DNA of 64,000 bases from Beaufortia kweichowensis (GCA_019155185.1 CM032797.1:3067610-3131609), one strand, 5' to 3'. Positions 44,001 to 56,733 are shown, counted from the first letter of the stretch. The notes: generated from the sequence alone by a model not told the origin. Made by a program: numbers and translations.

Positions 44001-46411
44001 CGGGATTTATTTTATTGTGCTTTAAACGCATGAAAGCAACCCCATATTGGGCCAGGCTTTGCTGCATGTCTTATCAGACAGCTGACCAGCTGAAATATCA
44101 GTGTTGTGACCCACGCTGCCCCTGCATTACAAACAGCTGTGTCCTGGAGAAATGGAAAAACATCTTTGCTAAATGTGATAATATATAGTTTTGCCGTTTT
44201 TCTTAGTGCAAATGTATTCGTGTCCTTCTCTGGTTCTGCTGCACAGGTTTGTAAAGGTTAAAAAAAATATTAAAAGGGTCTTGTGGATGTTCAGAAGATG
44301 AAGTTCAGAGGCGAATTATTGAGGTGTAAGAACGGCGACATAGAAAAATAATACATCTGTTCTTGTGATGCTCAAACATGTACTTTGACACAATTACGTT
44401 GTGCGAGTGAATTTTCGCCTTCTGGTTATGACAGGTGGGAACAGAGCCGGGCTGAAGATTGCCTCCAAAGTGCTTGTGAAAAAACTGACAAGCTGCTAGT
44501 AGGATGAAGTAGCCGATACTTCACTGCCAACCAGCATCTCGAGCGCGGTGATATCACAGCTGAAACCGCCTCTTAGCCTTTTAAAGTATCTACCTGGATT
44601 GCATGTGATAAGACGGGCAGCATGTTTCCACTACAAAATGACTTTAATCGGGTACTAAAAGGCATACTGGATAAAAAAATCATGAAACCCCTCCTATGAG
44701 CCGCACTCCCAGTGCTATACTGGCATCCAGTGGCTGATATGGGAAGATTGTGGGAACGCCTGCAGCAGTTCTGCCATGACACGCCAACAAATTACCCTCA
44801 TATAAATACACATATATATGGCCATTCTTCATACACACACGCCTGTGGAAAGAAGCCTGAATAATTCATGATTTATTCAGACTTACTCAGCATTTGAAAT
44901 ACCAAATCTCTTGACTTTATGTTACCTAAAACAACATAAAATCCATCATAAAGGTTATCAAAAAGATAACTAAACAGCGTTAATGTTAAACAGCATACCT
45001 TTAAATATATGTTTGGTGTGCCGAGACAGTAGACACTGCTATACGAGTGTGTATTCAATTACCTCGCCCCAAGTTAATCCATGCTTCAACAACAATTTTA
45101 ATTTCATGGAAGAGTACACAAATACCTGGGGATTGAAAGGTTTCTGCATTTTAATGACCTGGGTTACAGTAGGACACCTGCCGACACCGTCAGCAGACCT
45201 GTTCGCCCCCTCCGCCTGGCAAATATAAACAGGCACTCGGCAACATACATCAGTCAAGCATGTTGCTATGATAACTAATGGTGTGAGGAGGTCCCACTTC
45301 TCCACCAAAGTGCTCTCTCCATCAGTAACATCAGCAGGGAATCCGGCAGCTCTTTAGACATCCTGGCAAGAGAGGCGGCGAGCGTTTCATCTAAAAATCG
45401 ATCTGTGATTGAGCTGAGATAACCGACATGAAATGTACCTCTACAAAGGATTGAAAAGCCGAGGTGGGCGAGATATTTATAAATATCCTTTAGATTGCAA
45501 AAGTCACAGAAGGTGATCTACAGTGACATGAATAAATTGTATTTGTGAGACGTCTGGACTCGTGTCCGAATGTGTACACAACTAGCAAGAATGCAGAGAA
45601 AAACAAAGCTGTTTCTGGTAGAGGCTCATCAAACTCAACTCAGACCATTTTAAATGCTAATTCAGCACTGGTGGGCATTCTGCATTAATGCCTGCACTTT
45701 CTTCTGATTCCAGAAGACCGGAGAGCGCCGCGTGAATATCAACCGTTGTGCATAAATTAAACAGGAGATTTTGACTGGAATGACTTTGAGCATCTGATTT
45801 ACATTTAGAATTCCGAATGCAAAGTCCACTTTAGAAAATGAAACAGAAGTTGTACTTCACAGCCATCAACTCTCTCCCTTGTTTTTATTCTGTAACGAGC
45901 ACTTATTATGATGAGGGCTATTAAAGCAGACAGCCGAGGAGACCGTGTCAGCCGCCGTTCCAATGTCAAACGTCTGACCGGTGGCCTCGCTTAATAAAGA
46001 GTCTTTTCCGAAGCCAAAAGGTCGGGCCGCACGCTGTTTCGCCGCGTATCACGGTTGCTTTATCAGACGCATGGATAGAGACCCTGCTGAACCGAAACCG
46101 GCAGCATTATATCGACAGGTGGGAAACAAACGTATGAAAGAAATAATCACCGCAGACAGACTTCCCTGCTGACATTTTCAATCAATGAGTCTCTATAACT
46201 GATCAATCTGCTTCACTTCAGACGAAACAGTTTTCACGAGACGAATCGCTGGGCCTAAAAGGGCATCATTAGTTATTAAAGCAGAGGCAGCAAGTTGTCT
46301 GTGTGGGCCTTGGGCGTTCTATTTAGAGTCAGTAATAAATGATTCGCTCACTAGTATCATCTGTCTTAGCAGTAACTTATGAGTTTATCTTGCACACCTT
46401 AAGAAGAAAAC
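41061..46411. other. Gene-free DNA up to the gap, mostly non-repetitive
   Basis: Complex sequence with mixed GC content, few mobile-element remnants and scattered TAATTA-type words (about 41312 and 43670). Short open frames (for example 41886-42230 and 42732-43115) have no family motif, signal or splice context. It could hold conserved regulatory DNA, but this needs cross-species alignment. Confidence 0.5.
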
Positions 46412-46511
46412 NNNNNNNNNNNNNNNNNNNNNNNNNNNNNNNNNNNNNNNNNNNNNNNNNNNNNNNNNNNNNNNNNNNNNNNNNNNNNNNNNNNNNNNNN
46501 NNNNNNNNNNN
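46412..46511. other. Scaffold gap of exactly 100 N
   Basis: A run of 100 N, the conventional placeholder for a gap of unknown size. The distance and even the adjacency of slitrk3 and the pdcd10-golim4-ptx3 block depend on scaffolding. Confidence 1.
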
Positions 46512-47167
46512 TGCTTAATACCAGCATAACAGCAACTGTTGTGGGAAAGGTTTGGTCTTAAAATTGGGCTACTCAAAAAGATTATACTTAGACATAAGAT
46601 TACACACAGGCTACATAGATCATTTAATATCCACTTAAACACATGGAGAGTCAAAGGTCTCTTCCATTAACTGTGCTTCTTAATGTACATTACAGAGCAG
46701 ACATCATAAACGCTGTCTATTTAACTTCCTTGGTGAATCTCTTGGGATTTATTTAGCTAATGTATCAAAGCTCCCAGGACAGACAATATTAGAAATGTCA
46801 ACATTTGGAAACTATTTATTGAACATTTATAACCAAATATCTGTTAAATACATCATTTCTCATTCTTAATGCCTGAATGTCAAAGAAAGAGTATCAATAT
46901 TTACACTTTGTATATGGAATGTTGGCAAGTGACACTTTAAAGAGCATAAAGTCTTTTGGCTTTCGTTTGACTGAAACAAGAGGAAAGAAAAGATAACGAA
47001 GCTGTCGGGAATCATAATTATTTAGTCAGAAGAAAATTTTGACTTGAACTCATTTCAAGCCTCCTTCAAATGAGACAAAGTTTATAAATTATGCTTTTTA
47101 AAAGACGAAAAAAATGTATGTTACATATAACTGGTTCCACATCCCTGCATACACACAACTTTGTCTC
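46512..47167. other. DNA downstream of the pdcd10 copy
   Basis: AT-rich, no coding or repeat feature recognised. It would include the 3' UTR of pdcd10 on the minus strand. Confidence 0.5.
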
Positions 47168-49535
47168 TTAGGCGACGGTTTTGAAGGTTTGCAGAATCAA
47201 GTTAGTTTGGTGGATAAGCCTGTTGGCACTGATGAAGACGTTTATTGCCCTGCGAGTGAGAAAGAGAAAAGTCAGTGCTCAAATGATTTGCTCAAGTGAA
47301 ACTACCAGCGGTTATCTATTAAACATGCGCATTACACATCTGCCTGCTTTCTTACTTTCCATCTTTGAAGTATGTTTTCAGCGTATCACTGAAGCTTTTG
47401 GAGTACTTTACAAACTCCTTCTTTGATGTTCAAGTGCCTGGAAAAAATTTAAGCTCATGTTAACCATTTATCAAAGAAATGACAGTGATATAACAAAATT
47501 CAAGCAGTGACTTCAGTTCTGCACAAACTTGGTTCAACTAAAAAAAGCAGTTTTACCAAAAAGTAAAAAATAAAATACTTACCCTGCGATTCTGATACTG
47601 ATATTTCTTAAAGACATTGTTGACTGTGTCCAGCAGTTCCTTTATAGCACTGGCAATGTCTCTGTGGAAATCAGTAGGAGGTCAGAAATGATGAATACAT
47701 TTATGAATGCTGAAGCACTGACTCAGCAGTCAGACTGTGGCTTAATCGCTAGATAATAGAGTTGAGTTCCATTAAAATCTCTACAGATCTCTCACATTTC
47801 AGCCATCTCCTGAGGTCTGTGCATCAGTGTCATTGTCAGCTATGGAGATTGTTTAGTCGATCCATTGTTGGCTAACTGATGAAAGCTAAAGCACTAGACA
47901 TTTTGCAAAGCTACAAGGAAGAAAAATCCATAGGCTCCAAGAGACTGCAGTTAGTGGGTGATCATTACCGTAGTAAGTACAGCTAAGTAATTATATAGCA
48001 GATGCTTTAATCTGAAGTGACTTGCATGTGCACTTGTAACAGGGACGCTCCCCCTGAGAGATCTGAGGCTAAGTGTCATGCCTTTAGAGGGTTTAACCAT
48101 TCCACTACCAACCCAGATCTTTAAAGGATAGTTTTCTACATTTACACCGCCTTGGTGTAAATGTACAAAACAAGGGAGACGATATCACTTTTTATGGTCT
48201 GTAGGAAGCGACACTTCTGTCGCTGATCTCGCCTGGGATTTTACTCAGGATATGTTTGAGGGCTCTTGCTTTCATTCAAGTCGGAATTCCTGCTCTGGTC
48301 TTTCAATCATGTGTACTCTGTAAAATAAGACACACTGTCTTTGACACTAATCCAGGTTCATCATCTCAAAGAGTTAATTTTGGGTGTCATTGCAGTATCA
48401 ATATCTGTCATTGTATCCTATATACAGAACAACCCAAAATAAAGTGTGCTTGCTGCAGAAACAGTGTTTTCTTACCCTCCACATCATCTGCTGCCATGCA
48501 GTAGAGACTCTGTGAAGTTGATCTCTACGCTCTTCTTCTCCAGTATCTTAATTATGATGTCCTGAGTCAGTCCTGGGTTCTCTTTCTCTGCCTTATGAGG
48601 GAGGCAATGAATAAAGGGCATTACACTTATGTCACTGAACCACACATTACATTAAACACTAAATTACTCTAAACACAGATTATATATTAACATTTAGATT
48701 AAGAGTAATAACATGATATGATTCTAAACACACTATTAGATTAAGAATGATAGCTTGAAATATTGTCTTTCTATTTAATGTATACAGCAGTATGTACAAA
48801 AAGTGGGTGTGGCTTAATCACATAAAATGCACACACATTTAACAGAGCGAGACACTTAAATGTGACAAAGAAACATGGAAAAAGGTAATCAAACAATCAG
48901 GAGGATTCACAAACAAATACCTTGCAGTTTATTATTAAAAGAGGTGCAATATCTGTTCTTTGAACATGCTTTTTATATACATAACTATATTGTGGTATAC
49001 AGACAATTTCAGCATTATGGATGTGGCATTTGCAGTCATCAAAAATATTAAAATCTTAATTTAGTATTAATATTATAATTCATATTATTCTTTATGAATA
49101 TATTGAATCATCTGTTTATATTTTTATAACTCTGTTAATAAGAGTCAAGGCCTTAAACCAATCCAATTTGGTCATAGCACCCACACTTGGCATGAAATTA
49201 CTCTTACAATAAGAACTTGACAGAATCAGGAAAACTTACTTTTATGAATGCCTCCAACGTCTGTGCTGCTGACAGGTTTATACTTTCCAACTGTTTTATG
49301 AAACAAACTCAAATTCAGACAAAAATAGTGTTTCACGTATCAACAGCTGTAAGAGCCAATGCATCATAAATAAGGTCAATGCAAGTGACAAATCAACGCG
49401 CACACAGAGAACACTTCATTCAGGCATCAGATCAAATGAAATTACCTCGTTGAAGACAGGGTACATGACTGCATATAATGTCATAGAGACTATTGAATTT
49501 GTCTCGGCTTCATTCTTCATCTCTTCCATTGTCAT
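47168..49535 (-). pseudogene. pdcd10: Unprocessed pseudogene of PDCD10 (CCM3)
   Basis: PDCD10 is an adaptor of the STRIPAK and CCM complexes that binds GCKIII kinases. All seven coding exons are found with GT/AG junctions: 49446-49535, 49240-49290, 48476-48591, 48189-48317, 47583-47661, 47356-47437 and 47168-47249. Recognisable peptides include EEMKNEAET, NLSAAQTL, AEKENPGLTQDIIIKILEKK, IKELLDTVNNVFKKYQYQNR and LIHQTNLILQTFKTVA with the normal stop. Damage: the first ATG is disrupted by an extra T (second Met remains); the second exon lacks one codon; the third lacks two bases before ATGGCAGCAGATG, so the frame ends in HGSR-stop; the fourth (EYMIERPE region) has several indels and substitutions; the sixth lacks one base in CATCAAAGAAGG. 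Introns are retained, so it is not retroposed. Identity is very secure; pseudogene status is likely unless the assembly is faulty. Confidence 0.85.
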
Positions 49536-50153
49536 CCTCAATGGAGAGCTTCCACCACAGGTACAAACAGGCAGTGGAGCCAATTAACTCACAGATGTCT
49601 CAAGAGCCCTGCAAACCACAAATTAAACTGATAGACAGATACTAATGTTCATAAATCTGTGACTGAGTTCATGTGCGTGTTCACTTAAAACACTTGACCT
49701 CGGTAGGAGGTTGACTGCGTCCAACACAGGCGATTACAGTTCAAGATTAAAGCTTTTATAGTTAGGGCGGTGGACACCTGTCCCACACCTGATCGCATTT
49801 TATTATTCCTTCAACATATTGCGCAACAACATTGATTCATATTGTTGTGAGTTAATGTATAGGATGCTTAGTTTTCTTAGCCTGCTATCCTGTCCATTTA
49901 ACAAACACTCATGTACTCGTTTAGTCTATTATTAGCCACAACTTTCACTTATCTTTCGAGTTAGACAAATAAAAACATGTTTTATGGTTTTTACGAGCTC
50001 TGCTTTCGGCTCAATGTTACCTGAGTTAGCAATTAAGCTAACTCCTTTCGCAAGCTACCGGGATCCTGCTGCTTATTAAAGTCAACACAATGTGTGTTCA
50101 TCTCGACGTCCGTCGAGCCCATGTGATCATAGTGCAGATTATAGAGAAATACC

Positions 50154-50240
50154 TCGTCTTCGCTTGATAATCCCACAGTGCAAGATAAGCACTACGAGCT
50201 TCCGTGGGATTAATAGCTAGCACAATTGGCTGTGTTTGTT
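50154..50240 (-). other. Probable 5' UTR exon and promoter of the pdcd10 copy
   Basis: On the minus strand the sequence reads into a good donor (AAGACGAG before GTATTTC) at 50153/50154. It is near a CG-richer patch (about 50105-50340), in contrast to the AT-rich DNA beyond. PDCD10 in mammals has a bidirectional promoter here. Confidence 0.4.
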
Positions 50241-50340
50241 TTCAACTTCGAAGTCGGAAGTTTTCTGCTGGAGATGCGAGAGTCGACGACTTCCGGCCAG
50301 GCTGCTTAATCAGATCGCACGCCTCTGCGCGCGTAAGGAC

Positions 50341-52095
50341 GTTTAAGTTTATATCTCAACCAGTCATAGAAGTTTTTTTTTTTACAAAGTTTATTTGCAA
50401 ATCAATAAACATACAGCATCTCGGTTGTATGACAAAGTACAGCATTCAAAATTACAGAAGAAAGGTAAAAATTTTGACAAAATAGCACATTGCTATGAAA
50501 AATGACAATTTATTACCCTGTATTATTTATTATATACATTTATTATCTCTGAAATTATTTCCATTTAATCCCATTTTCTATTCGGCATAATTACGTTTTA
50601 AAAGTTTATTAGTGTATTTTGACCTTTAATTCTTTTCTAGCTGAGAAATATAAGAATTGCATAAGATGTTGTATTACTGGTAATTTACTTGATGGGCTGC
50701 GGATAGAGGCAATGACAATGTATAAAGTTCTCCAATAAAATTAAGTAATAAAGTAACAACATACTCCTCCCTTTACTTTATTACTTTATTATTACAATTA
50801 GCAAGTGAAAAATATAAATAAAAGTTCTTTTTCAAAAAATGTTATCCCAAAATTTATCAAAGACATTTTAATAAAATAATAATATTTGCATCTAAAAAAA
50901 CGTTTCTGATATACAAGATGCATGTGGAATTTGTGGAGCATATATCTCATTCAGCACCATGCTAAACCATGCTATTGCCCTGTGAAGATTGCATTGAGAT
51001 ACAATCATTTGATTGAAAAATAAAATGATTAAAAATCATAAAAAAAAGATATAGTCTAAGTGTACATAAGTAACGTAAGTAGTCACTTCTAAAAACAAAT
51101 GATCAGCTTTTCAGAGTTTTAAAAAACTGATATTTTATGCATGTTGCTGCCAAACAAAGATGAAAATGTTGAGCCATTTAGAAAAACAGAAGGCACATGT
51201 AGCCTTTACATCTCAGGCCTTTGATTGGTAAGTGTTCTTCATCCTCTCTTTATCACTCATTTGGAAGCTCTTTCCACATTCAGGTTCAATATTATGACCC
51301 TAAAACAATTCAGCAATAATGCAAGTATTATGACGCTTTATCATTTTGTATGATTAAAAAGCATTAACACTACATACAGTATGAACAACTTTATAGTGCA
51401 TTTACATTCTTTAAGACATTTTAATTTGGCTGATTCATTTTTCTATGATGAATATGACAGTCTTCTTGAGCACTGACCTCTGCTCCATTATGCTCATTGT
51501 AGGGATCTTCTTAATTGTCTTCCTCATCCCATTTTTCTCCTATTATGCACTGAGTCATCAAGATTCTAATGGAGATTGCAGTGGGGTAATGTATTATTTT
51601 ATATAATTTCTTCAGCACAGCAGTCAATTAATGCCTGTTTCTCACCTCATCCTCCACAACGCCATATTGATTCGTCCGCTGGTCCTCCTGTTCCGGACTA
51701 CCTGCCACCTGGTAGAAACAAAAATGGTCATGTGGTACAGTGTGTTAATAAAATGTTAATCTTACAAACATTTAGGATATAGTTTATAGTTTTTAATGCA
51801 ATGAAAGTAAATGGTGACTGAGGCTATAAGTCCCTATAACGCTATGCCTAGCGTCTCTTTTGTGTTGCAGAAAAAAATAACGGATCCAGGTTTGGGAACA
51901 ACATGACAGTGGGCAAAATGATGAAAAACTTTCCTTTTTGCTATATTGACTTTTTCTGCAAAGTAACTACTAACACCAACTTTATTTTAGAAAAGTTTAG
52001 AAAAACTGCATTACAACATTAAAGGTTAAATATATACAATCCCTCCACAAGGTCATTATTTATGAATAAGCATTGGGTAGCTGGTCTACACCCGT
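50341..52095. other. AT-rich spacer between pdcd10 and golim4 copies
   Basis: Almost entirely AT-rich, without repeats that can be named. No serpin exon is recognisable, though SERPINI1 lies at this position in mammals. One short hydrophobic open frame (51445-51606) is noted separately. Confidence 0.5.
51445..51606 (+). other. Short hydrophobic open frame, possible membrane microprotein
   Basis: ATG at 51445 opens a 53-codon frame with one strong hydrophobic segment (IMLIVGIFLIVFLIPFF, about residues 16-32) followed by a polar tail HQDSNGDCSG. No family is recognised and there is no upstream exon evidence. It could be chance in AT-rich DNA. Confidence 0.15.
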
Positions 52096-53694
52096 TCAGA
52101 AGAGCACTTCCTGTTCACTCACCACCAGCTGCTCATCCTCTTCTGGCCTGTCACTGTTTGTGTTGGTCTTGTACTGCTTTTTTCCTGCTTCTTTGAATTC
52201 ATCCTCATTCTGTTTTTTGCCCTTATTCTCAATGTTCAGGTCTGTATCTCTGAGGTCCTGCTCAAATGAGTCATTGTTATAAAAAACCATTACTTTTAAT
52301 TTCCATATTAAAACTGATTTGCATTTCAAATTAGACTAATTTGGTCATTCAAGAATAATACAGATCAAGTTATACTGTAGTTTGAACTGTTCACAGTGCA
52401 TCGGCTTGATTTTATTAAGTATTTAATCTATGACTCTGCGTCCAATTTATCCACACTCACTGTAGGGCTTAGGTGGAGCAAATCACATTTTGACACAAAT
52501 CTAATCTGTTGAGTAGTGTGAACACAAACATCAATCTTCAAATTTGATTTGGGCCACTTTCATATGTGGTTCTCAAGTTCTTATCCCCTACCTGTACAGA
52601 CTGAATAATCTGTGTATAAGGGAAGATCAAATTTGTAGAGCGTCTTACAATAAATAGGATGACATCAGAAATGCATAACAAAGAAACGGAGGCAATAAAT
52701 AATAATAACATTTACGTTGTATTATATAAACACACCATGTAATGCTTGTGAGAGTCCTCTTTTCCATCTTCTTGTTCAGCTATAACATGATGTGATTGCA
52801 CAGCCGCCACCTGCATTTTAACAGAAATATTAGTAACAGAAAACCGTCACATAAATGTGCTACGTTCATATAAAATCTGCAGGAAAAAATGGCAAAACAA
52901 TGCAAAAGCTCGTCAGGGACCAAGAACTGCAGTGTTAGCTATATACTCAGTTTGCAACTGCATCTTTGTAGCAGTAACTGGACGTTTGTCACGAAGCCCC
53001 TAGCTTAATAAAATAAAGTATCTTCAGAGCAAAATCCCAAACCTGCCAGAAAAATATACTTCCTTACCAACAGCAATAACTGGATCCAAAGCCCCAAAGC
53101 GTGCTTCAGTTGTGTGGAGTAGCTCCGTCTGTATCCGTTTCTCCGGGGTTTGGCTTAGCGTGTTGTGAAGGTTAATGCCCAGCTCTTCAGGGTTTGATAA
53201 GGAATGTTCCAGCACTGCCTTTTTCCTCTCATCCTCTCCTTCTCTATCCTTTGATGTGCTTTTTCCCTCTTTCTTTTCCCTTCCCTCCGCAAAAATATCA
53301 ATTTGACGAGGTTGCTTCCTTGCCACTTTGGTCTCATTGTTATTTTCAATCTCCAACACACCTTCAGGGTAAAACCTCTTTTCCTCATATCCTTCCACCT
53401 GTAAAGAGAAACATTCATATGACGAAAGTGTGGTGTGGCCTGATGATAAGACACCTGCATTAGCCACAGCCATGCATTAATGTTAACACGTTTACTCATA
53501 TCTTTCCACTGAAAATTCCTAAAAGTCACTATTCACTTTCATTGTATGAAGAAACAGGTTGGACATTCAGCTAATAAGAGCACATGTGTGTTCTCCAGAA
53601 TAAACAAAGACATATGGGTTATAAAAGACATGAGGGTAAAAAATGTTAAAGAATTTTCAATTAATTATATCTTTATATTTCATTATATTATAAG

Positions 53695-53880
53695 GCATGG
53701 TTCACCTAATATCATTCCTATTTCTTCTGCAGAACACAAACAAAGATATTTTGAACCCATTCTCCATTGACCCCATTGACTTTCACTGCGTTAACAAAAA
53801 AACACTGAGACATTTTTTTTTGTTTTGCACAGAAGAAAGATTCAACTACAGTACATGAGGGTGAATAAATGATGAGAGAA
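53695..53880. repeat. Second copy of the palindromic cyprinid MITE
   Basis: Contains CATGGTTCACCTAATATCATT, TTCTTCTGCAGAACACAAA, CCCATTGACTTTCA and the reverse tail CATGAGGGTGAATAAATGATGA. It lies in a golim4 intron (53399-54751). Confidence 0.65.
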
Positions 53881-56129
53881 ATGTTTGGGAGAGCTATCAG
53901 ATCCTTTAAGTCATGTATTCCTGAAGTTGTCAATTAGCTGCAATGGCCTTTGAATTTTTCAATTTAAGATAGAGTAGGAAGTGAAAATAGTTAATAAAAG
54001 AGGATTAAGATTATGGATTAATCCATTTGTAACGTGAGAATGTGAAGTTCAGTAGAAGTTCAGCAACCCATACCCATTCCTAAAACTTACAAAGAGTCGA
54101 ATAAAAATTATGTTTTTTTTTTTAACTTATGTACCTGATATGGCTTTTTATCCAGCTCTTCGTTTGGCCTGTGTCTGTGCGTTACTGTCTTCAGTATGTG
54201 GCTGTGGGTGCGCTCAGTGGCAAATTTATGATTTTTATCTGCTTGGCCTGCACTGGAGGCTCTATTATGCACTCTCCTTTAATCGTCTCAGCTCATCCAC
54301 CTGAAGCTTTATTCAAACATTAAATAACGATGGAATTAAAACTTCTCAAATGATACTTTGTGATGCATAAATTGGGTAATGAAAGTCATATAGTCGGAGA
54401 CACTATTAGACAAAGATGCTAACTCAGCACAGAAAGACTTTAAACACTGAGAAAATGTGGTGAATTCATAATGTGAGATACTGATTTTTAACCATCACAA
54501 ATAATTGATATAAATGAAATTCTAGAGTTTTACTTGAGACTGATCTGATGTCTGCTAACTAATTCAAATTCTACTTTGCATTGGAAACATAAATATAAAC
54601 ATTTGATTGTTTTATATAATGTGATGTTACTGAAAAAGATGATGTTTGCAGTGTGTGAGGTTATGGAGTTTTAATATTAGTATGTGAGTCAGTGACATAA
54701 TAATGCATGAATACATCATCAATCCAAAGCCCCGTCAGAACTGTGCCTTACCTGTGCTGCCACAAGTGCCTTTTATGATCTTCTAAAGTTAGTGTAAGAT
54801 GATCTTTCGAGGCCTTCAGGTTCTTGTGTTGTTCCTGAGATGATACGGAAGAAAATGTTTGCTGAATGCAGTAAGAAAACACAGCTTTTTAACACTATGC
54901 ACTATTTGCACTATGTGCAAATTTAAAATGCAAACTTATTTTTCCAATTCACATCCAGCAACTGTGTGTAGATGTCTTGATGAGCTTTCCTCAGTTGTCT
55001 GTTTTCCACTTGCAGGTTGTACATGTTCTCTGTGAAGGAGAATCAGGTGATAAGGTAGTCCAACAATAGTGATGTGCATATTATATGGACAAAAAATGGA
55101 TCTGATGTGAACTTTAAAGCCAGAGACTCTAAAGAGACTCTTTACATGAATTATCAATAATGAAAGAAATATTTGATTCTACTGCTCTACTCTCAATATA
55201 TAAACACCGTTAATTAAAAAAAGAATAATACTCTTACTGGGTTTTACCTTTTAGTCTAGATATTTCATCCTCTTTCTCTCTCTGCATGTGATCCATTTCC
55301 TGTTTGTGCTCATCCAGAATCCGATCATGATCCTCTCCTTGATTTTGGTTCTTCTTCTGTAGTTCATAGTATTGCATCTTCAAGTCTTCATGCTGAGACT
55401 GATCCAATGACAAGCAAAATAAAGACATTAGCCACAGAAAAACTGTTATATTTATATTATACACGCTTACATTATGCTTTCTACTTTTTATTTTAATAGT
55501 CTACCATTACAACTGGGACTTTTCGATGACTTTCAATACTAAAACCACCTCACCTTCAGTATTTGGTGCTGTGTCTGCAGAACATTCAGCTGATTGGTTG
55601 AATCTTGTTGTTTTGTCGAAAGCAAAACTATAAGTTATTATGCATCTTAAAAGCACAACAGCAAAACTGCTTAGTCAGCCTAATAACGTCTCTGCTCAAG
55701 TCTCACCTTTCTTTGTTAAGGGCCTTCTGTGATTCCCTTTAAACACCATGAAATCTACAATGTATTGAGATTTTATTACAGGATTTAATAAACATTTTAA
55801 GACCCAGCACTCAGCAGATTCATACATATCATTATCATGATCAAATCACACCCAGATGGAATGGCTTGTGTCTATCAGGAAATCAATGATGGTGATCAGG
55901 ACATTACCCTCTTCAGCTTCCCTAGGCTCAAGTCTCTCTTTCTGGAGGGATTTCTCTAGTTTCGAATGATGCTCAGAAACCACTGAAAGGACACAGAAAG
56001 AGAGAAAGAAATAAAGAGAGTAAACACGAATGTAGTAGCACACCAATGTGGCACAATGATGTGAAAAATCTCAGTGTGGTGTTACTTAATGTGTCTCAAA
56101 GGACCTCATTCAAAAATTTTAGGGATTTT

Positions 56130-56462
56130 GAACACCTAAGTAAAAAACTTATCTTCAAAAGTTGTCATTTTATCTACATTTCAAAAGAAGACATTTTATC
56201 ATTCAGGTTCTTGATGTCTCAACCTGAGAAGCTTATTAAACGGCACTGAAGGAATTTCTATCTATGCTCGCTGCTTTTATTCATTATTAGCAGCAAGTTA
56301 TCTATTTCAAAAGTCATTTTAAAATACAATTTTAGTTTTCTAATTAAAGCAATATTGTTTGCATAATTATATTTCTGTATACAAAGGCCATTTCCAAAAT
56401 TGAAATATAGCCTAAAGATTTTTTTTTAACATCAATTTTATCTAGACCTTCGACTGGTACTG
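56130..56462. mobile_element. Truncated Tc1-like element in golim4 intron 1
   Basis: Ends at GACTGGTACTGTA, the same inverted-repeat end as the element at 6537-6878, and shares with it the CTTGATGTCTCAACCTGAGAAGC and TTTCTATCTATGC blocks. The other end is lost. Confidence 0.55.
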
Positions 56463-56733
56463 TATAAAATAAAAGCACAATTGATATAGTGTGTTTACCC
56501 TGCAGCTGCGCAGACAGTGACTCCTGATGCTGCTGGTACTGCACAGCTGTCGCTTCAGTCTTTTTCAGCTCTTTATGCATCTCGTATGATATCATAAAAG
56601 CGCACACCGTCCCACAGATGAAGAGAAGAAGCAAAAAAGACTGAAATAATCTTCTGACGTCTCGAGCAGATTCCTTTCCCCATCTATTCCTCCTCGAGGG
56701 TAAAGACTCTGTGCCATGCGACTCTTCACTCAT

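Larger units (their letters stand above)
52096..56733 (-). pseudogene. golim4: Decaying copy of GOLIM4 (GPP130), Golgi type II membrane protein
   Basis: GOLIM4 is a cis-Golgi membrane protein with a lumenal coiled coil and an acidic C-terminal part, used in endosome-to-Golgi traffic. Exons: 56499-56733, 55908-55982, 55707-55754, about 55554-55607, 55248-55398, about 54945-55029, 54752-54834, 53068-53398, 52736-52810 and 52096-52257. The first encodes a short basic cytoplasmic end, a membrane anchor (SFLLLLFICGTVCAFMISY) and YQQHQESLSAQLQ; then SKLEKSLQKERLE, LKMQYYELQKKNQNQGED, NLQVENRQLRKAHQDI and NEDEFKEAGKK. Damage: the 48-nt third exon (DFMVFK) lacks one base before ESQKALNKE; the exon at 54752-54834 lacks one base after LEDHK; and the fourth exon has no AG at the expected place. 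About 400 codons remain against roughly 700 in mammals. An alternatively spliced short gene is possible but less likely. Confidence 0.7.

Noticed and set aside
46385..46654. Open frame spanning the N run
   Set aside because: It exists only because unknown bases are not counted as stops.
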